Assembly (NCBI GenBank): GCA_023666665.1
Contig: JAMPBN010000001.1
Coordinates: 1,059,404 to 1,123,403 of the forward strand
Direction: 5' to 3'
Source of the DNA: Prevotella sp.
Lineage (GTDB): Bacteria > Bacteroidota > Bacteroidia > Bacteroidales > Muribaculaceae
Length of the DNA: 64,000 nucleotides
Positions within the stretch are counted from its first letter, which is position 1; each line of letters opens with the position of its first letter. A program made the translations under genes and the position numbers. Below the pieces are notes generated by a model. It did no database searches and had not been told where the DNA came from. It worked only from the letters and a program-made list of their open reading frames with translations. Of this stretch, positions 48,765-57,388 are shown one piece after another.

Positions 48765-51395
48765 TTAATCAAATAATCGTTGCTGACCGGTTAGCGAGTC
48801 GCGCACCTCGTCATCGCTCAGTTCCGGTTCTGCGGGAGATTCAACGTTTTCTTCAATCGTTTCAACTTCTTCCTCCTCAGGCAGTTCCACTTCTTCGGGT
48901 TCAAGTTCTGTGATTTCGCCGATATTGTAAGTGGTAAGGCGTTTGCCCTTGGCCTTGAATGATTTTTCGCCGATAAATTCGTGCGCCAAAACCTCAAGCG
49001 GCTCGCGGAAAGAGTCTCCTTCTCCGAACGTTACGCGGATTTTTGCCCCGGGAGCGTCGCTGAGCAATATTAGCTTTGATTCCGGGTTTTCGCCGACAAA
49101 GCTCTGCTTCTTGGCCGAGGCCTCGAATTTGAAGCGCTTGATGTAGATGTAACCCTGGTCGGCATCGTTGAGAATGGCGGTCCATACTTCATTGGGGCGG
49201 AATTTTTCTATGCGCAGGATATTGTCGTCATAGTGGTTGGTGGCATCAAACGTGCTGGTGTAGTAGTCGCCGTTTTTCAGTACCACAAGAATCAAGTCGT
49301 TGCCTTGGAACTCGCCGAGGTAGTTGCCACGTCCGTCGTAGTTCAGGCGGTTGACATCGGGGTCGAACCACACCTTGCGGCCTCCGAGGGTCGATGCGCC
49401 GCGCTCGCGCAGCGAGAAGCGGTGCACTTCGTTGCGGGTAACTATATTGCCACGGCTCTGCTTGCCCTTGATGCTCATTTCAGAGAAGTCAACGTCAAAT
49501 TGTAGCTTGTTGAGGCGAGCTTTTGGCTTGAGAGTGACACGCACAATCTCGGCTTCACCATTGGAGTTGGCCGTGAAGTAGCAGATTTTGCTGCCGGGGG
49601 TGCCTTGCGTCAGGTCATATTCCTGATCGCGGCGCACGCCGGTGACGGCAAACCTCTTCATATAATACGTGCCCTCCTTGCCGTCGCGATATATCACGTT
49701 ATAGACCGTGCGCTCGTCGTTCTTCTTGTATATGCCGATATGTTCAATGTTTTTGCCGACAAACATCTTTTCCTGCACCTTGACAACTTTATATTTGCCG
49801 TCGCGGTAGAAAATAATTATGTCGTCAATGTCGGAACAGGGGGCAATGAACTCATCCTTGGTCAACGAAGTGCCGATGAAACCCTCCCCGCGGTTAATGT
49901 AGAGCTTGCGGTTGGCTTCGGCCACAGTTGCGGCTTGTATGCTGTCGAATCCACGCACCACCGTGCGTCGGGGATATGCCGCGCCATATTTATTTTTCAG
50001 TTCGGTGTACCATTCTATTGTGTAGCCGACAATGTCGCTCAACTTGATGTTGATTTCAGCGATTTTGCCCTTATATGAGGCAATAAGTTCGTCGGCTTTG
50101 TCCTTGTTGAAGCGCAAGATGCGTCCCATCTTTATTTCATAGAGACGCTGAATATCCTCGTCTGTGACTTCGCGGATAAAGTTTTCGTTGAAGGGTTCCA
50201 AACGTTTTCGGATATGTTTTGTTGCATCTTCAAACGACTTGGCCTGCTCATATTCCTTGTCTTTATATATGCGATCTTCAATAAAAATGCGTTCAAGCGA
50301 GGCAAAGTGAAGCAGCTCCTCGGTTTCACCTCTTTGAATCAGCAGCTCCTGACGCAGCAACTCTTTGGTGGCATCCACACTGTAGCGCAAAAAGTCGCTT
50401 ACGCCGATAAAGCAGGGCTTTTGCTCCTTAATTACGCAGCAGTTCGGGTAGATGCTCAGCTCGCAGTCGGTAAAAGCATAGAGAGCGTCAATGGTCTTGT
50501 CGCTCGATGCCCCGGGTTGGAGATACACAGTGATGCGGGCTTGCTGCGAGGTGTGGTCATCGACCTTGCGAACTTTGATTTTTCCCTTTTCCATTGCCGA
50601 GAGTATAGAGTCGGTAATGGTGCGGGTTGTGGTGCCAAACGGAATTTCCGTGATGGCGAGGGTCTTGTTGTCAACTTTCTCAATCTTGGCTCTTACCTTG
50701 ACCGCGCCGCCGCGTTGGCCGTCGTTGTAGCGGCTCACGTCAATAAATCCGCCGGTTGGGAAGTCGGGCAGCAGCGTGAACTCCTCATCGCGCAGATATG
50801 CCACGCACGCATCCAGTATTTCGTTGAAGTTGTGCGGCAGAATCTTGCTCGACAATCCCACGGCAATACCCTCGGCTCCCTGCGCCAGCAGCAATGGAAA
50901 TTTCACCGGCAGATGCACCGGCTCGCGGTTGCGGCCATCGTAGCTGGGAATCCACTCGGTCAGCTTGGTATTGTAGAGAACCTGAAGCGCAAACGGACTC
51001 AAGCGAGCTTCAATATAACGGCTGGCGGCTGCATCGTCGCCCGTAATAATGTTGCCCCAGTTTCCCTGAGTCTCTATCAGCAATTCTTTTTGACCCAACT
51101 GAACGAGTGCGTCCTTAATCGACGCATCGCCGTGGGGGTGGTATTTCATCGTGTCGCCAACAATGCCGGCAACTTTGTTCAAACGGCCGTCATCAAGGTT
51201 CTTCATTGAGTGCAACACGCGGCGCTGCACAGGTTTAAGTCCGTCGTCGATAGAGGGAACCGCACGTTCAAGAATTACATATGAGGCATAGTCAAGAAAC
51301 CAACTTTTAAACATTGACTTGAGTTGGTAACGCACTGAGCCGGAGTCTTTTCGCGGGGTGTCGGATAAGAATTGATCGTTAATTTCAGCTGACAT
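48765..51395 (-). CDS. parC: DNA topoisomerase IV subunit A
   Basis: An 876-aa type II topoisomerase A subunit. The winged-helix region YHPHGDASI (about 85-93, the quinolone-resistance segment), the catalytic Tyr127 in ASRYIEARLSPFA and the tower domain are clear. The C-terminal beta-pinwheel (about 480-800) lacks a canonical GyrA-box, and a long acidic tail (ELEPEEVELPEEEE, then ENVESPAEPELSDDE) ends the protein. This favours ParC over GyrA. The ATG at 51395 lies 5 nt after TAATTTTG, so the mRNA probably lacks a leader; the longer ORF to 51431 would start upstream of the promoter. parE is not in this window. Confidence 0.9.
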   Translation of the reverse strand: MSAEINDQFLSDTPRKDSGSVRYQLKSMFKSWFLDYASYVILERAVPSIDDGLKPVQRRVLHSMKNLDDGRLNKVAGIVGDTMKYHPHGDASIKDALVQLGQKELLIETQGNWGNIITGDDAAASRYIEARLSPFALQVLYNTKLTEWIPSYDGRNREPVHLPVKFPLLLAQGAEGIAVGLSSKILPHNFNEILDACVAYLRDEEFTLLPDFPTGGFIDVSRYNDGQRGGAVKVRAKIEKVDNKTLAITEIPFGTTTRTITDSILSAMEKGKIKVRKVDDHTSQQARITVYLQPGASSDKTIDALYAFTDCELSIYPNCCVIKEQKPCFIGVSDFLRYSVDATKELLRQELLIQRGETEELLHFASLERIFIEDRIYKDKEYEQAKSFEDATKHIRKRLEPFNENFIREVTDEDIQRLYEIKMGRILRFNKDKADELIASYKGKIAEINIKLSDIVGYTIEWYTELKNKYGAAYPRRTVVRGFDSIQAATVAEANRKLYINRGEGFIGTSLTKDEFIAPCSDIDDIIIFYRDGKYKVVKVQEKMFVGKNIEHIGIYKKNDERTVYNVIYRDGKEGTYYMKRFAVTGVRRDQEYDLTQGTPGSKICYFTANSNGEAEIVRVTLKPKARLNKLQFDVDFSEMSIKGKQSRGNIVTRNEVHRFSLRERGASTLGGRKVWFDPDVNRLNYDGRGNYLGEFQGNDLILVVLKNGDYYTSTFDATNHYDDNILRIEKFRPNEVWTAILNDADQGYIYIKRFKFEASAKKQSFVGENPESKLILLSDAPGAKIRVTFGEGDSFREPLEVLAHEFIGEKSFKAKGKRLTTYNIGEITELEPEEVELPEEEEVETIEENVESPAEPELSDDEVRDSLTGQQRLFD

Positions 51396-51400
51396 ATGCG

Positions 51401-51408
51401 CAAAATTA
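51401..51408 (-). promoter_or_regulatory. -7 element of parC
   Basis: TAATTTTG on the minus strand, ending 5 nt before the parC ATG. Confidence 0.6.
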
Positions 51409-51440
51409 CGATTTTTTTTTGTTTTATGCAAAAATTTGCT

Positions 51441-51448
51441 TAACTTTG
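51441..51448 (+). promoter_or_regulatory. -7 element of tRNA-Ser
   Basis: TAACTTTG, 17 nt before the tRNA 5' end and back to back with the parC promoter. Confidence 0.6.
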
Positions 51449-51465
51449 CAGTCGCAAAACAACAA

Positions 51466-51550
51466 GGAAAGATGGCAGAGCGGTCGATTGCATCGGTCTT
51501 GAAAACCGACGAGGGTCACACCTCCGGGGGTTCGAATCCCTCTCTTTCCG
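51466..51550 (+). tRNA. tRNA-Ser (anticodon TGA)
   Basis: An 85-nt class II tRNA. The acceptor GGAAAGA pairs with TCTTTCC, the anticodon stem TCGGT-loop-ACCGA holds CTTGAAA, there is a long variable arm and a GTTCGAAT T loop. CCA is not encoded. Confidence 0.95.
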
Positions 51551-51562
51551 CAAGTTGAAGAG

Positions 51563-51600
51563 GTTGGCTTATTTTCAGCACTGAAGATAAGCCAACTTCT
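51563..51600 (+). terminator. Hairpin after tRNA-Ser
   Basis: GTTGGCTTAT (51563-51572) pairs with ATAAGCCAAC (51587-51596), and the inner part TTCAG/CTGAA also pairs. It is followed by TTCTTGTATT, a poor T tract. Probably terminates the tRNA transcript. Confidence 0.55.
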
Positions 51601-51637
51601 TGTATTCCTAACAAATTTGTGTATTTTTTTTGTGCAT

Positions 51638-51670
51638 AAAAAATAGGGACGCTCGAGCCGAGAGTCCCTA
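51638..51670 (-). terminator. Rho-independent terminator of the transporter-porin pair
   Basis: On the minus strand TAGGGACTCTCG pairs with CGAGCGTCCCTA (one mismatch, 3-nt loop AGC complement), followed by TTTTTTATG. It lies 24 nt after the porin stop. Confidence 0.85.
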
Positions 51671-51693
51671 CGCTGGAAGTGTGAATTGCGTGG

Positions 51694-52692
51694 TTAGAAA
51701 CGGAAGACGGTTTCGAGTACGAACATGTCGGGGGAGTAGCCGCCGTCTTTGTAGTCGAAATATTTTTCGTAGTTGATGCGCACGTCGGCGTGAACGGCCT
51801 TGTAGGTGCAAGTTAGCGTCGAGCCAATGGTTGCGCGTTTGCGGGCACTCTCGTCTTTCATTGTGTTGAGGTTGAGGTGGTCGGTCATTCCGTCAAAGCG
51901 GCCTTGGATAGACCATCGGTTGAACGCTCCCCATTTTACTGACTTGTGCCAGTCAACGTAGGCAACATACGAGTGGGTGCTTTTCTGATGTCCGCCGCAG
52001 TAGTTTTCGAGCATATACTCGGCAGCTGCAAGGACGTTTGAGTTTTCCCAGCCCAGAGCGCCGTCAATCAGGTTTGCACGCAGGCCGTTGTCGTTGGGCT
52101 TGATTGAGGCATAGCCCAGGTCGAGTTTGAAACCATCAGGGAGTTTCAGCGATGCCTTGCCGGCGTATGCAACGTCTTTGCCCCATTTCTGCCCGCTTGA
52201 GAATGTGATGGTGTAAGGATTGAACACACCGAACTCAAGGGTCAGGGGAGTGTGGGGGATGGCGTAGCCGACTTTGCCGCCCACGGCGCGATAGTTCATT
52301 ATTTGGTTGCCCATAAACGAGCGGTTGGCAAAGATGTAGTTTGCCGGAGCGCGGAATGGCTCAACGCCAAACGGCATACGGAACTGACCGGCCTGAACAT
52401 ACAGACCTTTTATGATGTCAAACTTGCCGTAAGCGTCAAGAATTTGCACCATAGAGTTGTCGTATTCCGTCTGAAAGAAGTAGCTGATTGACGGATGGAT
52501 TTTACCGCCTACGCTCAGGCGGGCGTTACGCACGCGAAAGCGCTGATCGCCTGTGGAGGTGTTCATTTCCCAGCGGGCGCGGATTACGCCGTGGAGTTCC
52601 GGCGTATAGCTGAACTCCTTATCAGCGGCAGCGCACGTAAGGGACGCTGCCAGCATTGCGATAGCTATGAGTAATTTCTTAGAGAAGTCCAT
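51694..52692 (-). CDS. Outer-membrane porin of the OprP/OprO-like 16-strand type
   Basis: A protein of about 332 aa with signal peptide MDFSKKLLIAIAMLAASLTCAA and a beta-barrel of alternating strands. It starts with FSYTPELHGVIRARWEMN and has FRVRNARLSVGGKIHPSISYFFQTEYD, LYVQAGQFRMPFGVEPF and a terminal Phe in LETVFRF, the signal for barrel insertion. These are the marks of the phosphate-selective porin O/P family, but selectivity for phosphate is not implied. It is coupled to the SLC13 gene (14-nt overlap), so it may supply the outer-membrane entry for the same dicarboxylate or sulfate substrates. The ATG at 52692 fits the signal peptide better than 52704. Confidence 0.85.
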   Translation of the reverse strand: MDFSKKLLIAIAMLAASLTCAAADKEFSYTPELHGVIRARWEMNTSTGDQRFRVRNARLSVGGKIHPSISYFFQTEYDNSMVQILDAYGKFDIIKGLYVQAGQFRMPFGVEPFRAPANYIFANRSFMGNQIMNYRAVGGKVGYAIPHTPLTLEFGVFNPYTITFSSGQKWGKDVAYAGKASLKLPDGFKLDLGYASIKPNDNGLRANLIDGALGWENSNVLAAAEYMLENYCGGHQKSTHSYVAYVDWHKSVKWGAFNRWSIQGRFDGMTDHLNLNTMKDESARKRATIGSTLTCTYKAVHADVRINYEKYFDYKDGGYSPDMFVLETVFRF

Positions 52693-54187
52693 ATTTACCT
52701 GCAAAAATCAACGTTGAGTAACCGAGAACGAGGCCGATAATACCCATGATTACGCCGGTTTTCATCATGTCTTTTTGTTGAATCATGCCGGTGGCATCGG
52801 CCAGGGCATTCGGCGGGGTTGAAATCGGGAGAATCATTGCCACTGAAGAGCCGATGGCCACACCGATAAGCAGGGTGCTGACGCCGCCAAACGATGCCAG
52901 GGTGGAGAGGCCGGCACCTGCAATGGCGAGAATCGGCACGAACAGAGTGGCCGTTGCGGTGTGGGAAATGAAGTTGGCCATGAGATAGCAGATGAGACCT
53001 GAACCGATGATAACCATGATGGGGTTCCACTGATCGAACGGAATGGCTTCGATGAGGTGGTTGCCAAGGCCGGTGTTTTTCAGCGCCACGCCAAGGGCAA
53101 ATGCGCCGGCAATCATCCAAAGGATACTCCAGGAGAGTTCTTCAAGGTCTTTCTTGGTAATAACGCCCGATATGGCGAATACGCCGACCGGAAGCATAGC
53201 AACTACGTTGGCGTTAACGCCGGTAATGGAGTCGGTGAGCCAGAGCAGAATGGTCACGGCAAAAGTTACATAGACTACGTATGTGCGCCAGTCGGTTTTG
53301 ACGTGGGAGTCGTCAATTTCCAGATGGATTTCTTTCTGCTTAAAGGGGAAGAGCCAGCGCAGAATAACCCATGCGAGCAGCAGAAGCACAATGGTGAGCG
53401 GAGCCATAACGAGCATCCACTGGCCGAAGCCGATTGTGTGGCCGGCCTCGCGGAGGAAGTTGAGGGCAATGGCGTTGGGCGGTGTGCCGATAGGAGTGCC
53501 GATACCGCCAATGTTTGCGCCGATGGGAATTGCCAGGGCCAGGGCTATTTTACCCTTGCCGTCGGCAGGCAGCGAGCGGAGCACCGGGGTGAGGAACGTC
53601 AGCATCATTGCGGCGGTGGCAGTGTTTGAAATAAACATTGAGAAGAGACCCGTCACGAGGAGGAAGCCGAGAAGCACGTTCTCGCTCTTGGTGCCGAAGG
53701 GGAGGAGTAGCGCCTTGGCGAGTTTAACGTCGAGGCCGCTCTTGGTCGCGGCAATCGCAATGATGAAGCCGCCGATAAACAGCATAATGGTGGGGTCAGC
53801 AAAGCAGGCGAGGATAGCCTTGTAGCTGACGAGGTTGGTGAATGCTTCGCCGGTGGCGTGATTCTTAGATATAAACCACAGCGAGCTGTCGGAAGTGCAG
53901 AATAGCAGCAATACCACCACGACCATCGAGGTGGTCCAAGCGGGGAAAGCATTAAACACCCACATCAATGCGGCAAATGCAAAGATTGCGAGTACACGTT
54001 GTTCCACAGGATTAATTGTGGGCAGGCCGATGGCGCTTGCAGGGATAAACCAGAGCAGCAGCGTAACTGCAATCACGATGCCCACTTTGATAGCGCGAGT
54101 GGGCAGGGGGTTGCGCGCCGACCTATGCTCCTTTTTCCATTCGTGGTAGGCTTCAAGAAGATGATAGCCGTGGAAACTTTTGAACAT
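52679..54187 (-). CDS. SLC13/DASS-family sodium-coupled anion symporter
   Basis: A 502-aa inner-membrane transporter with about eleven membrane segments. Two Na+-binding loops are visible: ISNTATAAMMLTFL (the SNT motif of the first half) and the inverted repeat counterpart FISHTATATLFVP (SHT instead of SNT). IGTPIGTPPNAIALN and ISTPPNALADATG are the two conserved clamshell segments binding the carboxylate. The likely cargo is a C4-dicarboxylate, citrate or sulfate; the sequence alone does not decide. It is co-transcribed with the porin, from a TAACTTTG element 49 nt upstream of its ATG. Confidence 0.92.
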   Translation of the reverse strand: MFKSFHGYHLLEAYHEWKKEHRSARNPLPTRAIKVGIVIAVTLLLWFIPASAIGLPTINPVEQRVLAIFAFAALMWVFNAFPAWTTSMVVVVLLLFCTSDSSLWFISKNHATGEAFTNLVSYKAILACFADPTIMLFIGGFIIAIAATKSGLDVKLAKALLLPFGTKSENVLLGFLLVTGLFSMFISNTATAAMMLTFLTPVLRSLPADGKGKIALALAIPIGANIGGIGTPIGTPPNAIALNFLREAGHTIGFGQWMLVMAPLTIVLLLLAWVILRWLFPFKQKEIHLEIDDSHVKTDWRTYVVYVTFAVTILLWLTDSITGVNANVVAMLPVGVFAISGVITKKDLEELSWSILWMIAGAFALGVALKNTGLGNHLIEAIPFDQWNPIMVIIGSGLICYLMANFISHTATATLFVPILAIAGAGLSTLASFGGVSTLLIGVAIGSSVAMILPISTPPNALADATGMIQQKDMMKTGVIMGIIGLVLGYSTLIFAGKYGLL

Positions 54188-54236
54188 AAACGTTTAAAAT
54201 GTGATAAATGATTTTTTTTTGTGTATAAAACGGGTG

Positions 54237-54244
54237 CAAAGTTA
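54237..54244 (-). promoter_or_regulatory. -7 element of the transporter-porin operon
   Basis: TAACTTTG on the minus strand, 49 nt before the SLC13 ATG and divergent from the paralogue B promoter. Confidence 0.6.
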
Positions 54245-54302
54245 CGAAAAAATCTTCATAGTGTGTTCAATCAAAATCAATCAAAAATCATTAACTTAAA
54301 AT

Positions 54303-54340
54303 GCTTAACGTATGTTAAGCTGTGTTAAAAATTTGGGGGG
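54303..54340 (+). promoter_or_regulatory. GCTTAAC-GTAT-GTTAAGC palindrome, GTTAA half-site and G6 tract at the paralogue B promoter
   Basis: A perfect palindrome with 7-bp arms (54303-54320), then a GTTAA half-site (54324-54328), AAATTT and six G (54335-54340), then TAATTTT and the -7 element. It parallels the element of paralogue A (18344-18371) base by base from the half-site onward. The intergenic stretch 54188-54396 holds this, the divergent promoters and the 5' leader. Confidence 0.55.
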
Positions 54341-54352
54341 TAATTTTCGCTG

Positions 54353-54360
54353 TACCTTTG
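54353..54360 (+). promoter_or_regulatory. -7 element of paralogue B
   Basis: TACCTTTG, identical to that of paralogue A. The candidate -33 TTTG lies 17 nt upstream (20 nt in paralogue A, the difference coming mostly from the G run). The leader is about 35 nt. Confidence 0.6.
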
Positions 54361-54396
54361 TCGCGCAATCAATAACAAATTTTAAAACACAATCAC

Positions 54397-57216
54397 ATGA
54401 AAAAGCTCTTACTTTCCCTAATGGCAATTTGTTTTGTGCTAATTGCCGCTGCTGAGAATTATACTACAGGTTCTTTGGGAAATAATGCATTCGTGGGTAA
54501 TACCACAGTTCGAAAAGGTACTTTTAATGACGTTACCTGGGATCTGAATCTTGTCTGGAAAGCAACCAATAGTTATCATTTTGGTAACGACGGTACAAAA
54601 GGTTTTCAAATCGGCTCGAGCAACGCTCAGTTAACGACAGCTGTTTTTTCTACAGAAGAAATCGAAGGGACAATAACCTCTGTCAAAGTTAACGGTAGTA
54701 TTGCAAGTAGCGGTGGCTGTAATGTTTCGGTAAAAGTTGGCGGTGTTGATTTTACTTATAATTCCAAAACTTCCGTAGCATTAACTACAACAGCAACAGC
54801 ATATGAATTTAAGGGAGAGGGTTCAGGTAAAATTGAAATAACATACACTAATTCCAAGAAGAAAGCAACATATATAAAGCAAATTGATGTTGTATATGTT
54901 GAAACATCGGGCGACCTTGAATCAGCAGGTCTTTCTTTTCCCGAGTCTGAATATGTAGCAAACTTAGGGGAAGAGTTTGAAGAACCCGCTCTTACAAAAA
55001 AGACTACTGCCGATGCTACATATGAATCATCTAACCCGGCAGTTGCAACAGTCAATGCCACTACAGGCGAAATCACACCGTTAAAGGCAGGTAAAACAAC
55101 TATTACTGCCACAGTTGAAGCAAATGACACTTATGATAAAGGTCTTGCTTCTTATCTGCTTACAGTCAAAGACCCTAACGCCAAACCTTGGGTGCGCGTT
55201 GCCGATGCTAACGAAATCACAACCGGTGTACCGTATGTTATATCAGGAGGCGCTTATAATACATCTGATAAAACCTGTGCAATATTGTCATCTTACAGCG
55301 GAACAACCAGCGCGAAATATTTCAACGTTACCAAAGAAATTTCTCTTTCTGAAGATAAGTCAATAGCTGAACTTCCTGAACCAAATATGCAGTTTGTTTT
55401 GGAAGATGCCGGAGATGGAAAATTTTATTTCAAATCTGATGAAGGATATATATCACATAGCTCCGGTAATAGTGCAGTATGTGGAGAGACAAAAGATGCT
55501 CTCTCGGTAGAATTTGATGATGTCAACGGCTATGTTACAATAAATAAAAATAAGTCTACTTCATCCGAAGTTCGCTATCTGGTATACAATGCATCAAGTT
55601 CGCGTTTTGCCTTTTACACAACCGCCCCGTCTGTGAGCACTCCAAACTTTCAGCCATTGAGATTGTATTACCAAGAGGGAACTCTTGTTGCGAAGACGCC
55701 GTCGCAGTTGGCTTTTGATAAGGCGGCTTTTGAGGCCGTTGATGGGCAAGAAGAATTTCAAGGACTTCCGCAGCTTATCAATCCGCTTGACATTGAGGTT
55801 GAATATAGCACTTCAGATATAGAAATCGGTTATTACGAAGCCGGCGACCTTATTCTCGGCGGCAAGTTGGGTACCGCAACCATTACAGTTTCACCAAAAG
55901 ACACTGACACGTACACCGGTAATGCTACATTTACGCTGACTGTAGTTTCAAAACCCTCTGCCGGCATCGCTTACGAAACCACCGCGTTTACCGCATATGA
56001 AGGAGAGGACTTTGACGCTCCTCAACTTGTGAACCCCAACAATGTTACAATAGTTTACACATCATCTAACGACGATGTTGCTATGGTTGATGAAAACGAT
56101 GGCCTTGTGGTTATTGCCGGACTTGGCACTGCAACCATTACCGCTACTTTTGCCGGCGATGACACTTATTCGGCAGAGTCAGCATCTTACACTATAACCG
56201 TTGTTAAAAATTACGACTCAGTTGCGAAATTCCTCACTGCTGCAAATAATGAGACAATTACCGTAAATTGCCCGCTGACAGTTGGTGCCGTCAACGGCAA
56301 CAATTACTATGTTACAGACAACCAAGGCGGTTATATACTCATTTACAAAGGGAATAAACACGATATGCCCTACGAAGCGGGCGATGTTATTCCCTCAGGT
56401 TGGCAAGGTCAGTACACCATTTACAATGGTCTGCCTGAGTTGAAAACAACTGCAAATATGCCGGCCTCAACTGAAAAAGGCGAATATGTTATAGAAGTGA
56501 TTTCCGGCGCCGAGGTAAAACTTCAACCTCTGAACAAGGTGGTGAAAGTCAATGGTGTGACATTTGACGAAGCTACTCCCTCATATAATACGGAATTTAC
56601 AGGAGTTGCTGATGACGTTGAAATCAATTTCTATAACGGCAACAAATTGGAATCAGTTGCCGCAGGTGTTTATAACGTTACTTTTGCAGTCAGCACTTAC
56701 GAAAGAAATGGCACTACCATAAAAGAGCCAACTCAATATGTTACATTGAGCTATGATGCCGTGCCGACACATCCAATTGTAGATGTTGATGGCGAAAGCA
56801 ACGATTTGGATGAAACCACAGTCTCTCTTAATAACAAAGAAAAAGTTGTGGTTACGTTAGCACATAACGATAGTGAGAATCATACGATTTTCCATAAGTT
56901 TGTGGCAGATTTATCTGCATCTAATGAACCCGCCGCGCAGACCGATGATGAAAACGATGGCTTTAAGGCATACACAGAGCCAATTGAAATTACCGAAGCA
57001 GGTACGCTCCACTATTACGCGCAGCATAACGTTACCGGTGCCAAGAGCGCTACCCGCACAATAGTGTTCACCGGCAACACTACTTCAATATCTGAGATTA
57101 ATGCTGAAGCAACCAACTCCGATTATTATGATCTCAGCGGCCGCATGATTGCCAAGCCGACCAAGGGAATCGTAATACTAAAGACTGGCTCCAAAGTGAG
57201 CAAGTATGTGTTCTGA
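54397..57216 (+). CDS. Large secreted Ig-like repeat protein with Bacteroidales C-terminal tail (paralogue B)
   Basis: A 939-aa secreted protein with signal MKKLLLSLMAICFVLIAAA. BIG_2-like units (YESSNPAVATVNATTGEITPLKAG, KTTITATVEAND, YTSSNDDVAMVDENDG, GTATITATFAGDDTYSA) alternate with beta-sandwich segments. The closing module is YYDLSGRMIAKPTKGIVILK, then TGSKVSKYVF, nearly identical with paralogue A. Two regions have a flavour unlike Ig repeats: about 270-440 (VPYVISGGAYNTSDKT), and about 610-700 (NNYYVTDNQGGYILIYKGN), which looks like an OB-fold nucleic-acid or glycan-binding unit. Function unknown; probably cell surface or secreted. Convergent neighbours are absent and it ends in a strong terminator. 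Confidence 0.85.
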   Translation: MKKLLLSLMAICFVLIAAAENYTTGSLGNNAFVGNTTVRKGTFNDVTWDLNLVWKATNSYHFGNDGTKGFQIGSSNAQLTTAVFSTEEIEGTITSVKVNGSIASSGGCNVSVKVGGVDFTYNSKTSVALTTTATAYEFKGEGSGKIEITYTNSKKKATYIKQIDVVYVETSGDLESAGLSFPESEYVANLGEEFEEPALTKKTTADATYESSNPAVATVNATTGEITPLKAGKTTITATVEANDTYDKGLASYLLTVKDPNAKPWVRVADANEITTGVPYVISGGAYNTSDKTCAILSSYSGTTSAKYFNVTKEISLSEDKSIAELPEPNMQFVLEDAGDGKFYFKSDEGYISHSSGNSAVCGETKDALSVEFDDVNGYVTINKNKSTSSEVRYLVYNASSSRFAFYTTAPSVSTPNFQPLRLYYQEGTLVAKTPSQLAFDKAAFEAVDGQEEFQGLPQLINPLDIEVEYSTSDIEIGYYEAGDLILGGKLGTATITVSPKDTDTYTGNATFTLTVVSKPSAGIAYETTAFTAYEGEDFDAPQLVNPNNVTIVYTSSNDDVAMVDENDGLVVIAGLGTATITATFAGDDTYSAESASYTITVVKNYDSVAKFLTAANNETITVNCPLTVGAVNGNNYYVTDNQGGYILIYKGNKHDMPYEAGDVIPSGWQGQYTIYNGLPELKTTANMPASTEKGEYVIEVISGAEVKLQPLNKVVKVNGVTFDEATPSYNTEFTGVADDVEINFYNGNKLESVAAGVYNVTFAVSTYERNGTTIKEPTQYVTLSYDAVPTHPIVDVDGESNDLDETTVSLNNKEKVVVTLAHNDSENHTIFHKFVADLSASNEPAAQTDDENDGFKAYTEPIEITEAGTLHYYAQHNVTGAKSATRTIVFTGNTTSISEINAEATNSDYYDLSGRMIAKPTKGIVILKTGSKVSKYVF

Positions 57217-57250
57217 TAAGGAACACGTGTGATTTTAAATTGTTATTCAG

Positions 57251-57292
57251 AGGGCGGTGTGTTGTGAAATACGCTGCCCTTGTTGTTTTTTT
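57251..57292 (+). terminator. Rho-independent terminator of paralogue B
   Basis: AGGGCGGTGT pairs with ACGCTGCCCT (10 bp, two wobbles; 10-nt loop), followed by TGTTGTTTTTTT. The preceding GAACACGTGTGATTTTAAA and the loop GTTGTGAAA match the 3' flank of paralogue A. Confidence 0.9.
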
Positions 57293-57333
57293 AATTTAGG
57301 GAATATTAACGTGGTGGTTTATGATTTTTTTTG

Positions 57334-57341
57334 TACTTTTG
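57334..57341 (+). promoter_or_regulatory. -7 element of the gpmI operon
   Basis: TACTTTTG matches TAnnTTTG, with the ATG at 57389 following after 47 nt. It is the only promoter seen for the seven genes up to mlaF. Confidence 0.55.
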
Positions 57342-57388
57342 CGGTTGATTTGAAAATTAACTCATAAACGATATTCATTTATAAAGCT

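Noticed and set aside
50214-51209. 331-aa open frame opposite parC
   Set aside because: Lies fully within parC on the other strand, with composition typical of antisense frames and no recognisable domain.
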